Of a DNA stretch of 11,399 bases, positions 1-6,950 are shown piece by piece. The notes under the pieces were generated by a model, which did no database searches, was not told the DNA's origin, and saw nothing but the letters and a program-made list of their open reading frames with translations. A program made the translations under genes and the position numbers. Source of the stretch: JAWXVD01 sp044425705 (GTDB lineage Bacteria; Bacillota; Clostridia; Lachnospirales; Lachnospiraceae); assembly GCA_044425705.1 (NCBI GenBank), contig JAWXVD010000107.1:1-11399 (forward strand), given 5' to 3'. Position 1 is the stretch's first letter. Every line of letters begins with the position of its first letter.

Positions 1-2056
1 CACCAGTAGGTCTAGGAATTTCACATTCCTCTAGAATTTTATCAAATAATTCTCTATCTTCTGCTGCATCTACATTTTCTGCACTAGTTCCTAAAATAGG
101 AACGCCCATTTTCATTAAGCTTTCTGTTAATTTAATGGCTGTTTGTCCACCAAACTGTACTACTGCACCGTCTGGTTTTTCAATATCTACAATATTTTGT
201 ACATCTTCTGGAGTCAAGGGTTCAAAATATAATTTATCAGCAATATCAAAATCAGTACTTACTGTTTCTGGATTATTGTTTACGATAATTGTCTCATATC
301 CTGCTCTACTAAATGCCCAAGTAGCATGTACAGAACAGTAATCGAATTCAATCCCTTGTCCGATACGAATTGGACCAGAACCAAGCACCAATACCTTTTT
401 CGGTGGATTGGTTTCTAAGGCTTCGTTTTCTCCTTCAAATACAGAGTAGTAATAAGGTGTAGTTGCTGCAAATTCTGCCGCACAAGTATCTACCATTTTG
501 AAAGCGGCTACAATACCATTATCATAGCGCATTGCCTTCACAGTTTCTTGTGGAATTCCTGTTAATCTTGCAATCACATTATCTGGGAATTCAATTCTCT
601 TAGCTTCTTTTAATAAATCTACTGTTAATTCAGAAGTTTCTAATGTGTGTTCCATTTCTACTAAAATGGCTAATTTATCAATAAACCAGTGATCAACCAT
701 AGTAATTTCATGGATTGTATCATAATCCATACCTTTTCTGAGAGCTTCTGCAATCACAAAAATTCTTTGATCATCTACTCGTTCTAATCTTTTTTCTAGT
801 TCTTCTACACTAAGTGCTGTAAAATCGTAGCTTCTCAAACAATCCACCTGTTGTTCTAATGAGCGAAGTGCCTTCATTAGTGCACCTTCAAAGCTATGAC
901 CAATACTCATAACTTCACCAGTTGCTTTCATTTGTGTGGTGAGTGTTCTTTTTGCTGTAATAAATTTATCAAATGGAAGACGTGGCATTTTTACCACGCA
1001 GTAATCTAATGCTGGTTCAAAACTTGCATAAGTTTTTCCTGTGATCGCATTTTTGATTTCATCTAATGTGTATCCTAATGCAATTTTAGCCGCTACTTTG
1101 GCAATTGGATATCCTGTTGCTTTCGAAGCAAGTGCTGATGAACGGCTTACACGAGGATTCACTTCGATAACGCAATATTCAAAGCTAGTTGGGTGAAGGG
1201 CATACTGTACATTACATCCACCTGTGATTTCTAACTCACTGATGATGTTTAATGCAGAAGTACGAAGCATTTGATACTCTTTATCACTCAATGTTTGGCT
1301 AGGTGCTACTACAATACTATCACCTGTATGGACACCCACTGGGTCGATATTTTCCATATTACAAACAGTAATACAGTTTCCTGCTGTATCACGCATCACT
1401 TCATATTCAATTTCCTTCCATCCCGAAATACAACGCTCTACCAAAACTTGTCCTACACGAGAAAGACGTAATCCATTTTCTAAGATTTCTTCTAATTCTA
1501 ATTGATTCTTAGCGATACCACCGCCAGAACCACCCAAGGTGTAAGCTGGACGAAGTACGACGGGATATCCAATTTTATTAGCAAATTCTACACCTGTTTC
1601 AATATCTTCTACTACAAGGGAGGGAGCACATGGCTCTCCTATTTTTTCCATGGTAGTTTTAAATTCTAGTCTATCTTCCGCTTTTTTAATTGTCATAGAA
1701 GTAGTTCCTAACAACTTCACTCCTTGACTTGCTAAAAATCCAGATTCATCTAATTCCATTGCCAAGTTCAAAGCCGCTTGTCCACCAAGTGTTGGCAATA
1801 CACTGTCTGGTTTTTCTTCTATAATCAATTGCTCTAATACCTTTGTTGTCAAAGGTTCAATATATACCTTGTCTGCAATTTCTTTATCTGTCATGATGGT
1901 AGCGGGGTTAGAGTTAATTAAAACAACTTCTAATCCTTCTTCTTTTAACGAACGACATGCTTGTGTTCCAGCATAGTCAAATTCTGCTGCTTGTCCAATT
2001 ACAATAGGTCCCGAGCCAATTACCAGTACTTTTTTTACATTTGGATTCTTAGGCAT
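1..2056 (-). CDS. carB: Carbamoyl-phosphate synthase large subunit, C-terminal part cut by window edge
   Basis: This is the synthetase subunit that makes carbamoyl phosphate from bicarbonate, two ATP and ammonia channelled from CarA, feeding pyrimidine and arginine synthesis in the cytoplasm. The protein begins MPKNPNVKKVLVIGSGPIVI, then the first-half motif GQAAEFDYAGTQACRSL, a glycine-rich ATP-grasp loop LGGSGGGIA, and the metal-binding EVNPRVSRSSALASKATG with Asn at about residue 300. The second synthetase half starts near residue 549 with KKVLVLGSGPIRIGQGIEFD. The frame agrees at the start, the middle and the window edge, and I saw no internal stop. 685 codons are present of the roughly 1,070 usual for the family, so the rest of the second ATP-grasp domain and the MGS-like allosteric domain lie outside. 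The start overlaps the carA stop by 8 bp. A GGAGG at 2065-2069 inside the carA end supports this ATG and indicates translational coupling. Confidence 0.97.
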   Translation of the reverse strand, partial: MPKNPNVKKVLVIGSGPIVIGQAAEFDYAGTQACRSLKEEGLEVVLINSNPATIMTDKEIADKVYIEPLTTKVLEQLIIEEKPDSVLPTLGGQAALNLAMELDESGFLASQGVKLLGTTSMTIKKAEDRLEFKTTMEKIGEPCAPSLVVEDIETGVEFANKIGYPVVLRPAYTLGGSGGGIAKNQLELEEILENGLRLSRVGQVLVERCISGWKEIEYEVMRDTAGNCITVCNMENIDPVGVHTGDSIVVAPSQTLSDKEYQMLRTSALNIISELEITGGCNVQYALHPTSFEYCVIEVNPRVSRSSALASKATGYPIAKVAAKIALGYTLDEIKNAITGKTYASFEPALDYCVVKMPRLPFDKFITAKRTLTTQMKATGEVMSIGHSFEGALMKALRSLEQQVDCLRSYDFTALSVEELEKRLERVDDQRIFVIAEALRKGMDYDTIHEITMVDHWFIDKLAILVEMEHTLETSELTVDLLKEAKRIEFPDNVIARLTGIPQETVKAMRYDNGIVAAFKMVDTCAAEFAATTPYYYSVFEGENEALETNPPKKVLVLGSGPIRIGQGIEFDYCSVHATWAFSRAGYETIIVNNNPETVSTDFDIADKLYFEPLTPEDVQNIVDIEKPDGAVVQFGGQTAIKLTESLMKMGVPILGTSAENVDAAEDRELFDKILEECEIPRPTG

Positions 2057-3251
2057 TCTTTTCTCCTCCCGTTCCATTCATCATTGTTATAAATCTATCA
2101 AAAAGGTATCCTGAGTCCTGTGGACCAGGGCAAGCTTCTGGATGGAATTGTACCGTAAAAATGTTTTTACCAGTATACTTCAATCCTTCATTTGTTTCAT
2201 CATTTACATTGATAAATGCTGGCACAGCAATAGATGGATCCAAATTATCTGTATCCACTACATATCCATGGTTTTGAGAAGAAATGTATACTCTTCCTGT
2301 TTCTAAATCTTTTACAGGATGGTTTCCACCACGGTGACCATATTTTAATCTATGAGTATCTGCACCTGTTGCAAGAGCCATCAACTGATGTCCTAAACAG
2401 ATTGCAAAAATTGTAATATCTGTATCATATAATTTCTTTACTTCTTCAATAATGCTTGCACATTCTTTTGGATCTCCAGGCCCATTACTCAACATAATGC
2501 CATCTGGACAATCTTTGATAATTTCTTCTGCCGAAGTGAGCACCGGATAAATCGTCACATCACAGCCTCTTTTTACTAAAGAATCAGCAATATTATCTTT
2601 GGCTCCTAAATCAAGGAGTGCTACCTTTTTCCCTGCGCCGTTTAATTCACGTACTAACGATGGTTTTGGTTCTTTGACTCCTGCTTGATAATTTCCATCT
2701 GAAAATACAGCACTACCTGACAATGGACCATTTTCTTCTAATGTTTTACTTCCGACTATCGTATATTTTTTATCACAGGTTACTTTCTCTACTACTTTTC
2801 CTGTTGTATATGCTTTTAATTGTGGAATGATTTCTGCTACATCGTATAATTCATTTGTTGTAATCATACCATTCATAGTACCTTTTTCACGTAATATTTT
2901 CGTTAATGCTCTTGTATCGATTCCTGCAATACCAGGTACGTTGTTTTCTTCTAAGAACTCGCTGATGCCCATATCACATCTAAAGTTACTAGGTATTCTT
3001 GATAATTCTTTTACAATAAATCCATCTGGCCATGGTTTTCTTGATTCCATATCATCCTTACAAACACCATAATTACCAATCAAAGGATATGTCATACATA
3101 CCGCTTGCCCAGCATATGATGGATCTGTAAGCACTTCTAAATATCCTGCCATGGAGGTATTAAATACGATTTCACTGATGATTTCTCTCTTTGCACCAAT
3201 GTGTTGCCCCTCAAAAATGGTACCATCTTCTAATATCAAAAACGCCTTCAT
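2049..3251 (-). CDS. carA: Carbamoyl-phosphate synthase small (glutaminase) subunit
   Basis: This subunit hydrolyses glutamine and passes ammonia to CarB. The N-terminal CPSase small-chain domain (about 1-150) shows EIVFNTSMAGYLEVLTDPSY and GIAGIDTRALTKILREKG. The C-terminal class I glutamine amidotransferase domain (about 207-390) has the oxyanion-strand sequence SNGPGDP, nucleophile Cys285 in FAICLGHQLMALATGA, and His370/Glu372 in VQFHPEACPGPQDS. At 400 residues it is some 40 longer than common CarA proteins. The extra length sits mainly between the two domains (about 163-205), a polar stretch with no motif I know. The start is supported by AGGAG at 3261-3265, 9 nt upstream. carA is first in the carAB operon, with its own promoter at 3453-3481. 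The leader shows no motif resembling a PyrR-binding loop. Assignment is secure; the role of the interdomain insert is unknown. Confidence 0.98.
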   Translation of the reverse strand: MKAFLILEDGTIFEGQHIGAKREIISEIVFNTSMAGYLEVLTDPSYAGQAVCMTYPLIGNYGVCKDDMESRKPWPDGFIVKELSRIPSNFRCDMGISEFLEENNVPGIAGIDTRALTKILREKGTMNGMITTNELYDVAEIIPQLKAYTTGKVVEKVTCDKKYTIVGSKTLEENGPLSGSAVFSDGNYQAGVKEPKPSLVRELNGAGKKVALLDLGAKDNIADSLVKRGCDVTIYPVLTSAEEIIKDCPDGIMLSNGPGDPKECASIIEEVKKLYDTDITIFAICLGHQLMALATGADTHRLKYGHRGGNHPVKDLETGRVYISSQNHGYVVDTDNLDPSIAVPAFINVNDETNEGLKYTGKNIFTVQFHPEACPGPQDSGYLFDRFITMMNGTGGEKNA

Positions 3252-3446
3252 TCCACTTTTCTCCTATTGTTTTTTCCACTTCTTACATTTCACGGCTTCA
3301 CCGTAAAATGTAACAACCGCATGCCCATTTAAAATCGCCTACGGCGAGGGCATGCTCCTTGGTTATTGTAGTCGTTCTATTTACACAAATCAGCAAAGTG
3401 ATTTGTGTAAATGTGTAACGCTACTTCCACTTCATCTATTTTTGTC
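3252..3446 (-). promoter_or_regulatory. carA: Structured 5' leader of carAB mRNA
   Basis: This is the predicted untranslated leader between the carAB promoter and the carA ATG. It carries the three stem-loops described for the putative insertion, and then a plain A-rich stretch with AGGAG at 3261-3265. None of the stems is followed by a run of U, so I see no intrinsic attenuator. I also find no GAGAGG-type PyrR-binding loop and no upstream peptide of note. The hairpins would still be transcribed and could affect mRNA stability or ribosome access; this is inference. Confidence 0.45.
3274..3433. mobile_element. Putative MITE-like insertion of three hairpins in the carA leader
   Basis: Two identical 9-bp direct repeats, TTCCACTTC at 3274-3282 and 3425-3433, bracket a 142-bp block (3283-3424) that is almost all inverted repeats. 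Hairpin A (3283-3313) has a 13-bp stem TTACATTTCACGG with one imperfect pair and a 5-nt loop. Hairpin B (3319-3355) has an outer 8-bp stem GCATGCCC/GGGCATGC enclosing an inner CGCC/GGCG stem. Hairpin C (3379-3412) has a perfect 14-bp stem ATTTACACAAATCA with a 6-nt loop. The block has no coding capacity. Removing it with one repeat leaves a leader of about 45 nt with the promoter start region and ribosome site intact, which is what an insertion with 9-bp target duplication would produce. Alternatives are a native regulatory leader or a dispersed palindromic repeat family not moved by a transposase. Copies elsewhere in the genome cannot be seen from here. Confidence 0.5.
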
Positions 3447-3452
3447 TGATAA

Positions 3453-3481
3453 AGTATAGCACAAGTCCTTTATAGTATCAA
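3453..3481 (-). promoter_or_regulatory. Predicted sigma-A promoter of carAB
   Basis: On the minus strand the -35 box TTGATA (3476-3481) and -10 box TATACT (3453-3458) are separated by exactly 17 bp, and each differs from consensus at one position. Transcription would start near 3446, giving a leader of roughly 195 nt before the carA ATG. No other candidate between this point and carA is as good. Confidence 0.75.
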
Positions 3482-3569
3482 TTAAATTTTGTCTAAAAAG
3501 GCTAAAAATTATTTTAACTTTTGTGCATAGGTGTATATTTCATAAGGAATTATCTTTCAAATAAAATAA

Positions 3570-3622
3570 GAATAGTGTAAGATACAGTACTGTTCACACA
3601 ATACCATACCTTTGCACTATCC
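3570..3622. terminator. Long hairpin terminator after the response regulator gene
   Basis: The two arms pair over about 22-24 bp with several G-U pairs and one small internal loop, closing on a 4-nt loop. Read on the minus strand it lies 11 nt after the response regulator stop and is followed by the loose U-rich run TTATTTTATTTG. Read on the plus strand it is followed by CTTTTTTTATTTTTATAA, a stronger tract, but no plus-strand gene ends here. The likely role is to end the operon of the two-component system and separate it from carAB; it may work in both directions. Confidence 0.6.
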
Positions 3623-3633
3623 TTTTTTTATTT

Positions 3634-4308
3634 TTATAATAATTCTAATAGATATCCTTCTGATTTTTTTAAGGTAATGACTATTCCACTGACTTCTGGC
3701 AAAAGTTTCTTTTTCAATCTTGACACCACTGTCCATAAAGCAGTTTCTTTCACCCCTATGTCCGTTCCCCACACGCATTGGAAAATATCTTCTTTTCGTA
3801 CCACACAATTGATATTTTGTACAAGTACCAATAAGACTGCAAACTCTTTCGGCGTGAGCAATAAATCTTTTCCATTTAACTTAGCTACAAATGCTGTTTG
3901 ATTCATTTCCAACTGTCCAATTTTTAAAATCTTAGGCTGCATTGCACCAACAACGTTCCTTATTCTCGCTTCCACTCTAGCTATCAGAACCTCTAAATCA
4001 TAGGGTTTCGCAAGATAATCATCTGCTCCTGCTCGTAATCCAGCTATTACATCATTATTCTCACCCAAAGCACTTAAAAACAAGATAGGCATCCCATATT
4101 TTTCTTTAATCTTTCTACAAAATTCCACACCATTTCCATCTGGAAGCATAATATCTAAAATAATTAAATCAACATCATGAAAAAGTAATAATTCGCTTGC
4201 CTTACTAATACAATTTGCATATAAAACTTCATAGCCTCTCATTTTTAATGCCTTTTCATTAATTTTCATAATATGAGCATTATCATCTATTAATAATATA
4301 GTTGCCAT
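3634..4308 (-). CDS. OmpR/PhoB-family response regulator
   Basis: This is a 224-residue cytoplasmic transcription regulator. The receiver domain (about 1-115) has the acidic pair Asp8-Asp9, phosphoacceptor Asp52 in LIILDIMLPDGNG, Ser79 in the switch position and the conserved Lys101-Pro102. The C-terminal domain (about 128-224) is a winged helix of the OmpR type, recognisable by LLTPKEFAVLLVLVQN, VRKEDIFQCVWG, VSRLKKKL and the terminal wing around LKKSEGYLLE. Length and domain order are normal for the family. It starts 13 nt after the histidine kinase stop with GAGAGGGG as ribosome site, so the two genes are co-translated partners. Its target genes are unknown. The close placement behind the ATPase block makes that block or its own operon a reasonable guess, which is inference. 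Confidence 0.95.
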   Translation of the reverse strand: MATILLIDDNAHIMKINEKALKMRGYEVLYANCISKASELLLFHDVDLIILDIMLPDGNGVEFCRKIKEKYGMPILFLSALGENNDVIAGLRAGADDYLAKPYDLEVLIARVEARIRNVVGAMQPKILKIGQLEMNQTAFVAKLNGKDLLLTPKEFAVLLVLVQNINCVVRKEDIFQCVWGTDIGVKETALWTVVSRLKKKLLPEVSGIVITLKKSEGYLLELL

Positions 4309-4321
4309 AATTCCCCTCTCA

Positions 4322-6253
4322 TTATCTTTTCGCTATTGTGAACATCATTGTCGTACCTGACTCATCACTTTTTTTCACAACAATCTTTCCCTGATGTATT
4401 TCCACTACCTCTCTACAAATAGATAACCCTAATCCCTTTCCTCCATCTGTACTATATCCTTTTTGAAAAACCTGTTCTTGATCTTCTTCTTTAATCCCAC
4501 TACCTGTATCGATTACCTGAAAACAAATTTTCTCCTGATTCTCATCATCATTTTTAGCTTGGACTGAGATTCGACCATCTTTAGTATGCTTATTAGCATT
4601 CACAACTAAATTAATAAATACTTGTAACAACATTTCATAATTGGCATAAATCATCTCATCTATTTCAGAATGTACTACAAATTCATTATTATGTTTTCTT
4701 ACTATAGGTCTACAAATAGCTGCTACACCATCTAACAGCTCTCCCACATGCACTTCTCCTTTTTCAGTGAGACCCTCTTTGCCACTAGAAATATCCAGCA
4801 GATTTGTTACTATATCGGATAATCGTTTTGCCTCACTAGAAATGGTTTTCATGTTGTCCTGCATTTCCTGTTTTTCTCGTTGACCCAATTCATTTTCTAA
4901 TTGCCATCCACTAAGCTGGGCATAGCCACTGATTACTGTCAACGGTGTCCGCAATTCATGTGCCATTTTTTGTAGGAAGTCACTTTTCAAATCATCCATT
5001 TTTTGTAGCATCTTTGCACGCTCTCTCACCTCAATTAAGGCTTCTTTATCTTCATCTGCTTGCAGCGATAATACTAGCATTAACATAATTACAAATAAAA
5101 TCATACCAATTGGAGTGACACCCCCTCGCGTAATGGCAGGAATAACACGATTGAAAAAAGCTTCAATGATAACTGTAATAAAAAGAATCGCAAATCCCAC
5201 ACATGTAAGCTTATCTTTTATATCTACTGATTTTTTCTGATAAAAATAACGACTCAAACAAAACAGCAAGCAAATTGCATATGGCAATGCTGCAACTGAA
5301 CATAAATTTGCTATCATGACTACCTGCTTTGTTGATACTAACATCATCATGACTCCTGTTACCATTGTCCATCCTACAAATAGACCCGTAATCCATTTTT
5401 TTACTAACCCTGAATATAAACTTTCAAGCATCATTAACGCTGTTATAGGTACCAAACAAGTGATTAATACTATGATACGATAATGAATATTCCAATCGTA
5501 TTGCCAAGGGATCAGTTGCACAATATAAAAAGTTTGATCTCGTAATGCGAATACACAACAACAAAAGGCTAATTGAAACGATGCTCTCTGCCGTTTCAAG
5601 AAACCATCTAAAATATAATAGACTGCCAACAGAATAAAGCCACCGCTCAATAAATATACCGATAATCTTTCATTGATTTTATAACGTTCTATCATGGCAG
5701 AAGAAGATAAATATAATGCAGTCTGCCCACCACCTTCATTATGAACAAAATTAGAATATTGAAAAACCAATTCTACCACACCCGTTTCACCGGTAAAAAC
5801 AGGGAAGGTAATATAGTTTACACAAGGAATCGCCTCTGTTTCTACATCGGAAACTTTCCCTACCTCTATCACTTCTGTACCATTTACAAATGCTTTCATA
5901 CCATAATCAATAGAATATCCACAAATCATATAATATTCATTTGGTAATCCTTGTAATAAAAGCCTATAAGTACCATACTCCGTATCATCATTATGGATTT
6001 GTCCCTCATCAGCTTGTGACACTTCTTGACCGTCCCCTTCAAAATCCTCTGGAATATATAATTCATTAGGATAAAATGTCCATTCTCTAGGCAGTTCTAC
6101 TAGCGTAGTAGAAAAATCAATGCTACTAATGTCTACCATCCCATTTTCACTTAAATCCAATTCTAACGGCTCGATTTTTCTAGCATAAATCAAAAACCAC
6201 CCCAACACTATAATGCTTAAAATAATACTGCCTTTTCCCCATTTTGTTTTCAT
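4322..6253 (-). CDS. Membrane sensor histidine kinase with 7TMR-DISM-like sensor region
   Basis: This 643-residue protein senses an external or membrane signal and phosphorylates the downstream regulator. Residues 9-24 form a signal-anchor helix. Residues about 30-195 form an extracytoplasmic domain with the WTFYPNEL element, like the beta-sandwich sensor modules of 7TMR-DISM proteins. About seven hydrophobic helices follow between 198 and 398. After a short coiled segment comes the HisKA domain with phosphoacceptor His432 in FLQKMAHELRTPLTVISGYA. The ATPase domain has the N box NLVVNANKH (548-556), G1 DTGSGI (582-587) and G2 GGKGLGLS (604-611). The family assignment of the sensor is by layout and one motif; the ligand is unknown. 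The start codon lies 33 nt after the preceding gene, with a weak GGGG ribosome site (6264-6267) rather than GGAGG. This suggests expression from the upstream operon or a promoter inside the preceding gene. Confidence 0.93.
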   Translation of the reverse strand: MKTKWGKGSIILSIIVLGWFLIYARKIEPLELDLSENGMVDISSIDFSTTLVELPREWTFYPNELYIPEDFEGDGQEVSQADEGQIHNDDTEYGTYRLLLQGLPNEYYMICGYSIDYGMKAFVNGTEVIEVGKVSDVETEAIPCVNYITFPVFTGETGVVELVFQYSNFVHNEGGGQTALYLSSSAMIERYKINERLSVYLLSGGFILLAVYYILDGFLKRQRASFQLAFCCCVFALRDQTFYIVQLIPWQYDWNIHYRIIVLITCLVPITALMMLESLYSGLVKKWITGLFVGWTMVTGVMMMLVSTKQVVMIANLCSVAALPYAICLLFCLSRYFYQKKSVDIKDKLTCVGFAILFITVIIEAFFNRVIPAITRGGVTPIGMILFVIMLMLVLSLQADEDKEALIEVRERAKMLQKMDDLKSDFLQKMAHELRTPLTVISGYAQLSGWQLENELGQREKQEMQDNMKTISSEAKRLSDIVTNLLDISSGKEGLTEKGEVHVGELLDGVAAICRPIVRKHNNEFVVHSEIDEMIYANYEMLLQVFINLVVNANKHTKDGRISVQAKNDDENQEKICFQVIDTGSGIKEEDQEQVFQKGYSTDGGKGLGLSICREVVEIHQGKIVVKKSDESGTTMMFTIAKR

Positions 6254-6286
6254 TCCCCATTAACCCCATCTAGTCCCATAAAATCA

Positions 6287-6862
6287 TTATATTATAGTCT
6301 TTAACATCATTCCTTTACCTAGCATTGCAAAATACACACTTTCTCTAATCTTTAACCTCGTACTAAGCCCTCTATCTTTGGATTCAAAAATAAAATCCCA
6401 ATATAAACCTAACTGAGGTAAAGTCAGTACTTCTACCAAACTCGCCTTTTCTGTTGCACTCACCAATTGAAAAACGCTTCCTAGAGTAGGTATTTTTTCT
6501 TCTTCACACATCTCTAATCGACTCATAATTCTTTCATATTTGCAATCAATACGAATACCTAAACCCAACAAAAAACATAATCTCTGAAATGTATTCTGGT
6601 ACAATTGGTGAAAAATCAAATATAATAAGTTATCTTGATTTTCAATTTTTTCAGGTATTCTATGTATAAAATACTCCCAAGCAGACTTCACGTCCACTCC
6701 TACTTTTTCTTCTATCATACCATTCATTTCTTTATTTTGAAACCAACTTGCGTACTGTAAATACAAATCTAATACGTTCAGACAATCTTCTAATTGCTCA
6801 TCAAAAGATTCATATGGCATATTGATTTTTTCAACTTCAAATATCATATGGAAGATGCCCAT
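6287..6862 (-). CDS. Stand-alone N-terminal domain paralogue of the AAA+ ATPase
   Basis: This 191-residue protein aligns along its whole length with residues 1-48 and about 79-219 of the ATPase encoded at 9104-11257. Matching blocks are MPYESFDEQLEDCLNVLDLYL / IPYESYEEQWTDCLHMIDIYL (each continuing), SAWEYFIHRIPE / LSWNYFLSRIPE, RLCFLLGLGIRIDCKYERI / RLCFLLAFAVRMDRKYERI, and FESKDRGLSTRLKIRE / FDTKDEGLETKLILRE. A segment of about 30 residues (roughly 49-78 of the ATPase) is missing, and the protein stops just where the ATPase linker to its AAA modules begins. It has no Walker motifs, signal peptide or membrane helix. It has its own GAGGGG ribosome site and clean ends, so it looks like a maintained gene and not a decaying remnant. 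Domain paralogy is seen in the sequence. A role as adaptor, competitor or partner of the ATPase is inference. Confidence 0.85.
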   Translation of the reverse strand: MGIFHMIFEVEKINMPYESFDEQLEDCLNVLDLYLQYASWFQNKEMNGMIEEKVGVDVKSAWEYFIHRIPEKIENQDNLLYLIFHQLYQNTFQRLCFLLGLGIRIDCKYERIMSRLEMCEEEKIPTLGSVFQLVSATEKASLVEVLTLPQLGLYWDFIFESKDRGLSTRLKIRESVYFAMLGKGMMLKTII

Positions 6863-6950
6863 TATTATCCCCTCACTTTTTCTCTGTTATAGCATTTAAT
6901 CAAGCAATAAATTTTCACCCTTTACTTGTATAAAATAACTAGCAATATTT
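6863..6950 (-). other. Intergenic gap inside the accessory block
   Basis: These 88 bp are AT-rich and hold the ribosome site of the 191-residue protein (GAGGGG, near 6869-6875). A TATAAC near 6890 could be a -10 box, but I find no convincing -35 at 16-18 bp. A weak 7-bp inverted repeat CAAGTAA/TTGCTTG has no U-run after it, so I do not call a terminator. Co-transcription across the gap is likely but unproven. Confidence 0.4.

Noticed and set aside
3283..3412. CRISPR-like array or riboswitch in the carA leader
   Set aside because: The three inverted repeats differ in sequence and are not evenly spaced repeats. No known riboswitch core or terminator U-run is visible.
6287..6862. Reading the 191-residue gene as a decayed copy of the full ATPase
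   Set aside because: It has an intact frame, its own ribosome site and a clean end at a domain border, and no trace of AAA module sequence follows in the 33 nt before the kinase gene.
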